A model generated the notes under the pieces. That model did not search any database and was not told where the DNA came from. It saw only the letters and a program-made list of their open reading frames with translations. Below, piece after piece: positions 58,463-64,000 of a DNA stretch of 64,000 nucleotides. The position numbers and the translations under genes were made by a program. The stretch lies in the NCBI GenBank assembly GCA_001599595.1, contig BCHH01000009.1:484099-548098 (forward strand). Reading direction: 5' to 3'. The stretch is from Beverwykella pulmonaria. Lineage: Eukaryota; Ascomycota; Dothideomycetes; Pleosporales; Melanommataceae. How positions within the stretch are numbered: position 1 is the first letter of the stretch; every line of letters starts with the position of its first letter.

Positions 58463-60658
58463 ATGCGGCTCCGCCTTTCAATACAGCGGCACAGTTTGCC
58501 CCCCACCAATGTACTCTGGAGCGTCGCCGACACTGCCAGCCCGCTGGCCTACACAATCGCGCGCCTGCTCGAAGACGTCAACAACATCGTCCCTCTGGAG
58601 GCCGAGCACTGGGGATTGGATGACTATGTCGTGGAAGTGCAAGGCTTTGAGTGTTTCCACTTCTCGCCCGTCTCTCAGACGCTGAAGGAGGACGATCTCG
58701 TCTCGTAAGCCCTCCCAAACATCCTCACCTTGAATTCACACTCACCCTTCTTACCAGAATCCGCCCTCTCTTGACCGCCGAGGTCCGCGCGCGCACCCTC
58801 ACTGGTCGAACCCAGATAAACGAGAGAGGGGAGCATCTCATAGACGGTATCCCGTTCGGCCGCCCATACCTCAGAAAGCCGTACCGTCCTGCCCTAGGAA
58901 TCCCACCCCGCAAGCGACAACGGCTGGACGAGGACACGGAAGCTGGAAGCGAGGATGTTGAGGCTGTAGGCCTGATAACTGCGAGTGGGGAGATAGCCCA
59001 TGAACACAGCAATGGCAGCATTGTGTCCAATGGCGGCTCGAATCCCGTTCAAGCACCCCGGCAGAGCAAGAGCAACAAGACTGTCCAATTCAGTGAGCCA
59101 GTTGTTGAAGCGGAGGAGGAGGATGATGATAGTGAAGAGGACGACGAAGATTTCGCACCCGGCTCCGACGTGTCTGTGGCAGAAGACTCAGATGGCGATG
59201 CTGCCAGTTCGTCTGATGATCCTGGTGCCTCGTCCTCGGATTCTGATTCCGACAGCTCCTCTGATTCAAGCTCCAATAGCAATAGCGACAGCGACGCAAG
59301 TTCCCGCCCTGAAGAGACAAAGATAGAGCATCCTGTGGATTTGACGGCTCTGCCTAAACAGGTTGGATCGCCTTTTGGTCAAGGTGCGAAAAGTACGCGT
59401 AGGCGCAATGCTCGGCGTCGAGATGCAAATCACCTCAAACGGCTAAAGCAACTAGGGGTGCTCCCTCAGCGTGCGTCTCTCGAGGACATGAAGCTCTGGA
59501 AGGAGGAGGACCCCGCTGTAAGAGAACAGCAAATGGCAGAAGCAGAAGAACGTGCGACCACTCCGTTGCAGCCATTGAAAAGGAAGCGGGGATCATCTAA
59601 CCCTGCAAGCCAGTCGACCATTTCCAACAGCGTCACAGAGCTCGAGCGACGCAAGCAGGAATTGATGGCGAAGATGGGACAGGAGGATCCACCACCTAGT
59701 GCGCCGTTCCCCGTGGAGACTCTAATGGACTCACCCGCACAGCCTCCCGCGGAGCGTACGCCCACACGGCTCCGGCCCGATACGTCTGCCATTAGTCGGA
59801 TACTTGCTCGTCAAACTAGGGTAAGACTCTGCATGTGTCCTTGATTGCTATTCACTAACCTTAACGCAGCCGCTCACCAAAAGGACCGCAAAATCCAAGA
59901 CTTTGGAGACAGAGGTGGTTAAAGAACCTCCACAGCTCATCGACCCTGACCTGTGGAAATCTAAAATCAACCTCTCGGCATTCGAATGCTGGGACGAAGA
60001 CTTCGAGCTTAGTGCTCCCCCTTTTCCCTTCAAGCAGCACTGGGATGCTGCCAGCAACCTTATGCGAGAGAAGGCCAACGAGGATAAGCAGAATCGAATT
60101 CAGAAAAGGAAGAGGAAGAGGAAGACCTCCCCACGCGACTCTTTTGCCGTAGAGGAGCTTACAGAAACCATGGAACTCGATTACGGCGATGGTCCCACCT
60201 CCGATAGGACAGAAGGCGACAACGGCGCCGCCATTGAGTCACAACTCTGCCAAGACGTCGAAATCGCCGTGAAGTCCGATCTTCCTCCTTTACCCGAAGA
60301 CGTCGACTCTCTCCCTATACTCATGCCCGATGACATTGAAGTCGGGGCTATAATTGTATTCAAGATGTTCGAGATGAGTCATGGTGCTCCAGAGATTAGC
60401 GGTTTCAAGACAGCGGTGGTGGAACACGAGGGCGATTCTGGGAACGGAGCTGGTGTGATTGGGCTTCGTCTTGCGGAGCGGGATATCCAGAAGAGAGAGT
60501 ATAAAATCGACAGAAACGGAGATCGAATCTACAACAAGGCGGACCACTTCCGACTGGCCAATGGTGAAGAGGAAGAGGAGGATGATGGCCGGAGGGAATT
60601 AGGATTCATGGAGCTGGTCGAGGCAAGATTGCTGCAGGGCGCCGAGAATAGTGCGTAA
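58463..60658 (+). CDS. Coilin-like nuclear protein
   Basis: Exons 58463-58704, 58758-59820 and 59870-60658 give 697 residues. The N-terminus, MRLRLSIQRHSLPPTNVLWSV, with IARLLEDVNNIVPLEAEHWG, DDYVVEVQGFECFHF and LKEDDLVSIRPLL, follows the ubiquitin-like N-terminal domain of coilin (fungal DUF7357 type). It continues with GEHLIDGIPFGRPYLRK. A long acidic Ser/Asp/Glu region (about 210-280) and basic stretches (RRRNARRRDANHLKRLKQLG) come next. The C-terminal region holds a Tudor-like segment beginning LPILMPDDIEVGAIIVFKMF. Coilin organises Cajal bodies and snRNP maturation in animals and plants; fungal forms are barely studied. Nuclear by the basic clusters and charged low-complexity middle. Assignment by domain order and style, so moderate confidence. 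Confidence 0.7.
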
Positions 60659-61248
60659 GGCGTCCTGCGGCCGCTACACCATCATCTGGCCGAAATCCAT
60701 AATCGTGTGTATGTATGGGTGTGCATACCGAATGCGAAGGCGTTGCAACTAGGCTAGGGGAGCCCCTACTCCCATGACGTCTGGAAAAGATCGGGCCGAT
60801 GCCGCTGCTACCCCTCCAAAAAGCATCCTCAGCCCTGCGTCATGTGGACTCAAGATTAAGACACAAATCTAAGTATATAATTTCTAACGCTGGAGATATA
60901 TAACTTGCAGACGGTTTGATCTAATTTTGCAGCCGCCTCTTCAGCTTCTTACACAGCTTACAGCTGTCTATGGATCTGCTTCCGCCAATCCGGGTACCGG
61001 GGCGACAGCTCCTCGGATCCTGGTCTCTGGTCCAAATTAGGCGCATAATCCAACTGCCGTGGTGGGGTATCTGACAATGTTCCTTTGCCCAAGCTCAAAT
61101 TTCTAATTGTCTCTTAATCCCTCGTCGTGCTTTTCTTTCGTCTTAAAACCAGTCGTTTCCTTCTCCTCGTCTTGCTCAAGTATCTGAAGTGTATTAAACT
61201 CTTCCCCACGTTCCCTCTATCTGCCCAACCCTTTCCGAATCTCCCACA
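60659..61248. other. Intergenic, MetE-like promoter
   Basis: About 590 bp. A TATATAAC-like AT stretch is at about 60896-60904, and a C/T-rich leader precedes the ATG at 61249. No gene recognised. Confidence 0.45.
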
Positions 61249-62382
61249 ATGCCACTCCCGTATGGCGTCTACCGTGCCGACCACGTCGGCTCTTTCCTAC
61301 GCCCTAAATCTGTCCTCAATGCCCGTGAGGCCGTCGCAGCCGAGAAATCCACCCTGGAAGAACTGCGCGCCGTGGAAGATAAAGCCATCACCCACGTAGC
61401 GACCGCACAAATCGCCAACGGCCTCCGCTCCATCACCGACGGCGAGTACCGCCGCGCGTACTTCCACCTCGACTTCCTACAGCACCTCTCTGGCATCGAG
61501 ATCAAGGGTCAAACCGGCCTGATCCGACCTCATGGGTTCTCTCCCCCGGTTTTATCTGTCACCGGGAAGTTGGGACACCCCAAGAGCATCCAAGTCGAGG
61601 ATTACAAGTTCCTCGTGCAGACCATCAAGGACAATGGCGGAGAGGCGACGACAAAGGTGTGTATCCCGAGCCCGACGATGGTGCATTTTCGTGGTGGGAG
61701 GGCGAGCATCGATATCGAGGCGTACCCGGACCTGGACGAGTTTTTCGAGGACTTGGCGAGGGTCTATCAGGAGGAGCTTGCTTCTTTGTACGAGGCTGGG
61801 TGTCGGTTCGTGCAGTTGGATGATACGAATTTGGCCTATCTATGTGACCCAGATATGCGGAAGCAGGCCGAGGAGGAACGTAAAGAGGATCTGAGTACGC
61901 TGCCGAGGAAGTATGCGGAGTTGATCAACGCGGCGATTTCGAAGAGGCCGGCCGATATGAAAATCGGCATCCATCTCTGCCGCGGGAATTACAGGAGTAA
62001 ATGGTTTGCATCTGGCGGCTACGAACCCGTGGCCGAAGTCCTCTTCAAAGAACTAAATGTCGACGCGTATTTCCTCGAGTACGACGATGCGCGGTCGGGA
62101 GACTTTGCGCCGTTGCGCCACCTCCCGCCTCACAAAGTCGTGGTGCTGGGCCTTATGAGTAGTAAGAAGAGCAGCCTGGATGATAAGGAGGAGATTCTGG
62201 AACGTCTGAAGCAGGCAGCGGAGATTGCGCCAAAGGGGCTGGAGCAGCTTTGTCTGAGCCATCAGTGTGGGTTTAGTAGTACGGTGGAGGGGAATGAGCT
62301 CACAGAGGAAGAGCAGTGGGCGAAGGTGAGGTTGGAGGTCGAGATTGCTAAGGAGGTTTGGGGGAATGATTTGTCGAAATAG
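61249..62382 (+). CDS. MetE C-terminal-domain (cobalamin-independent methionine synthase-like) protein
   Basis: Single exon, 377 residues, so only the catalytic half of a full-length methionine synthase (about 760). It starts YRADHVGSFLRP, a hallmark of the YxjG/MetE-C group. Next comes ITDGEYRR at 62-69. The zinc ligands fit HLCRGN (His242, Cys244), FLEYDD (Glu277) and HQCGFSS (Cys340), in the right order. Homologues move a methyl group to a thiol such as homocysteine; the methyl donor of the short forms is unsettled. Without the N-terminal folate-binding half, use of methyl-tetrahydrofolate is doubtful. Cytosolic by lack of signals. It converges with the HAD-type gene; the stop codons are 90 bp apart. 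Confidence 0.9.
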   Translation: MPLPYGVYRADHVGSFLRPKSVLNAREAVAAEKSTLEELRAVEDKAITHVATAQIANGLRSITDGEYRRAYFHLDFLQHLSGIEIKGQTGLIRPHGFSPPVLSVTGKLGHPKSIQVEDYKFLVQTIKDNGGEATTKVCIPSPTMVHFRGGRASIDIEAYPDLDEFFEDLARVYQEELASLYEAGCRFVQLDDTNLAYLCDPDMRKQAEEERKEDLSTLPRKYAELINAAISKRPADMKIGIHLCRGNYRSKWFASGGYEPVAEVLFKELNVDAYFLEYDDARSGDFAPLRHLPPHKVVVLGLMSSKKSSLDDKEEILERLKQAAEIAPKGLEQLCLSHQCGFSSTVEGNELTEEEQWAKVRLEVEIAKEVWGNDLSK

Positions 62383-62471
62383 GACAACCTGCAAAGACAA
62401 AGCTAGAGGAAGAGGTGTAGATAGATTGCACTGCATAGGATACCATTCAACATAAGCCTTGGGTTCAACCC

Positions 62472-63260
62472 TTAGGTTTCCATCAATGTCTTCACAGCGG
62501 CACCGAACCCGCCTCTGCCTTGCCTTCCATCAACATAAAAATCCACAAATTCATGCTCCTTACCCTTCTTACAACTCTCGGCGCTTACCTCCAATTCAAC
62601 ATCCTCGGTCTCCCTATGCACGTACACCGTCCTCATGCCTGTGCTTTTTGCAGCGGCGAGATCGTAGAGATGCGAGGCGAGCATGATGCAATCCTTTGCT
62701 TCTAAGCGCACTAACTGTATTGCCTTCTTGTAGATCGCTAGATCCGGTTTCGTCAACCTCAGCAACTCCGATGACATCAGCATGTGAAACGGTATGCCAG
62801 AAGAAGACGCGATATCGAGCTGCAACCTCGTCGTCCCATTCGCCAGCACGACTAAGAACCACCTCGTTTCCTCATCTCCCCTCAACTTCTCCAAAGCGGG
62901 GATCACATCGGCCCATGGCGTTTGAATATGCCATTGCTGGACTAACTTCTCTCTTACTTCTCCATCCCAGTCCTCAATGCTGATTCCATTTGAGGATAGG
63001 AGGTGGTCAAGGACCCGCCGGTGTGTGACGTCGATGTCCTCCGCGGGATCCCCGCGAGCGAATCGCGCGTGGATTTCGGCGAAGAATCCTGCACGCCATG
63101 AAAGTGCAAAATCTCGGGGGGTTACACATGGATGCGGAGGACAAGACTGGAGAAGGGGTAAAAGTGAGGAGAGCCAGTCGGTGCAAGTGCCCATTAGGTC
63201 GAAGAAAACTGCTTTTTGACGCGGCGGTGGTGAAGGACCAGCCATGATGAGAACATTCAA
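62472..63260 (-). CDS. HAD-superfamily hydrolase, type II 2-haloacid dehalogenase-like
   Basis: Single exon, 262 residues from the first ATG; ATG at 63245 (MAGPSPPP) is an equally good start. Motif I is VFFDLMGTCTDW with the nucleophile Asp21; motif II LANGTT (Asn141); motif III LTKPDLAIY (Lys171); motif IV LASHLYDLAAAKSTG (Asp200). The helical cap lies between motifs I and II, as in L-2-haloacid dehalogenases. Two positions differ from the bacterial L-DEX active site: Ser175 equivalent is Ala195, and Asn177 equivalent is His197. Fungal relatives often share this A-S-H-x-Y-D form, so the true substrate may not be a haloacid. Cytosolic by absence of signals. Confidence 0.85.
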   Translation of the reverse strand: MNVLIMAGPSPPPRQKAVFFDLMGTCTDWLSSLLPLLQSCPPHPCVTPRDFALSWRAGFFAEIHARFARGDPAEDIDVTHRRVLDHLLSSNGISIEDWDGEVREKLVQQWHIQTPWADVIPALEKLRGDEETRWFLVVLANGTTRLQLDIASSSGIPFHMLMSSELLRLTKPDLAIYKKAIQLVRLEAKDCIMLASHLYDLAAAKSTGMRTVYVHRETEDVELEVSAESCKKGKEHEFVDFYVDGRQGRGGFGAAVKTLMET

Positions 63261-64000
63261 CGACAGAAGAAGGGGTATGAATATTGAGAAATTGAGAGAG
63301 AAAATCGATAGAGGTTAGTACACGTAGAGTTCAAAAGGGCGTGTAAAGGCTAGTGGAAAATGGGGTTAGCGCGGCTGAGTAATGGGGATAGTATCCGGTA
63401 AGACGAAGGGCGTAATTTCATCGCTTCCATTGTCTGTATCCTAACATTTCAAAAGCTCTATTCCTGTTTGAAATCGTCTCTGCCATCTTAGTGGCCAGGC
63501 CAAGGAAGGCCGATTGCTGGACGGATATCAAATTTTCCAGCCAAGAACATGTGTCAGTCTTGTGGGACTGGCACATCGACGACCATCAATTACTCGACAT
63601 CTCCAAACATTCTGGGAACTCCTCACCGTGTACGGCACTGCCCAGTGAAGCTGGGAAAATGTCGTTAAAACATCTGAGTCGTCCGTTTTATCGAGCTACA
63701 CTATGGGTTTGTACGTTTCCTGTTGCTTGTCATATCGAGCACTCTTAGCGTCTAGGATTCAAAGAGAAGCAGCCCGAGGGATCGGCACTTATTTTCCGGA
63801 TGCTCAGGGTTCTAGTACGTTTCCCCCCCATGGAGATTTTGCGCGGGGAAACCAGCCTAGGGTTTGTGGGGCACACACCAGTTTTGTGTGGGGCGAGGCG
63901 TTGTATCTTGACTCGAGGGCTTCTCCAACAGAAATTTTGTACAAAAGCCGGGGTCGCCTTTCCGACCTGCTTTCTCGCTTCATTCCAGGGTCTCAGAATT
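63261..64000. other. Intergenic to window end
   Basis: About 740 bp upstream of the HAD-type gene, with one 85-codon plus-strand ORF (63491-63748) lacking any motif. A C-run is near 63822-63830. No gene called; a gene may begin beyond the edge. Confidence 0.45.

Noticed and set aside
58725..59320. Antisense ORFs in the coilin-like gene
   Set aside because: Ser/Leu-rich shadows of the acidic low-complexity region on the coding strand.

Overview
The window is nuclear DNA of a filamentous ascomycete (Pezizomycotina). The evidence is genes split by short GT-AG introns (mostly 50-80 bp), families confined to or typical of these fungi (HET domain, fungal-rhodopsin/PTH11-like membrane proteins, DUF6536, GH3 beta-glucosidase, 2EXR-like proteins), and pseudogenes whose stop codons look like repeat-induced point mutation (RIP). 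The class cannot be fixed from sequence alone; Dothideomycetes or a close relative is plausible. There is no sign of bacterial, mitochondrial or viral DNA.

Layout. 1-9.7 kb: the tail of a protein kinase; a seven-TM fungal rhodopsin-family gene (complement); a divergent pair, UBA4 (Urm1 activation and tRNA thiolation) and BMT6 (25S rRNA uridine methyltransferase), sharing 232 bp; and a HET-domain gene. 9.7-16.8 kb is gene-poor: degenerate tandem repeats, SLX9 (ribosome biogenesis), then two divergent broken genes (an amino-acid/choline-type permease and a second fungal rhodopsin) with CAG-to-TAG and TGG-to-TAG type stops. 16.8-29 kb is dense: PAF-acetylhydrolase-like lipase, bZIP factor, TOA1 (TFIIA large subunit), then GCN5 and a small Pkr1-like ER protein as a divergent pair, then RAD1 (9-1-1 clamp). 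29.8-39.8 kb, all on the minus strand: secreted GH3 beta-glucosidase, arrestin-like trafficking adaptor, DUF6536 multi-pass membrane protein. 39.8-42.9 kb is gene-poor with a decayed ORF. 42.9-51 kb: mitochondrial acyl-CoA dehydrogenase and a giant coiled-coil protein of about 1830 residues built from two different internal tandem repeats. 53-63.3 kb: a 2EXR-like protein with an internal duplication, decayed exon fragments, a kelch propeller, a coilin-like protein, a MetE-type methyltransferase and a HAD-family hydrolase.

Working together: several genes serve gene expression (UBA4, BMT6, SLX9, TOA1, GCN5, coilin-like), but they are ordinary scattered housekeeping genes, not a pathway cluster. 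I see no secondary-metabolite cluster, CRISPR array, rRNA or convincing tRNA. The most unusual structures are the coiled-coil protein with a 168-bp (56-codon, eight-heptad) array followed by a 66-bp (22-codon, two-hendecad) array, the paired RIP-like pseudogenes, and the transition-biased degenerate repeats near 10 kb. Exon boundaries were worked out by hand from splice sites and reading-frame continuity; none is backed by transcript data.
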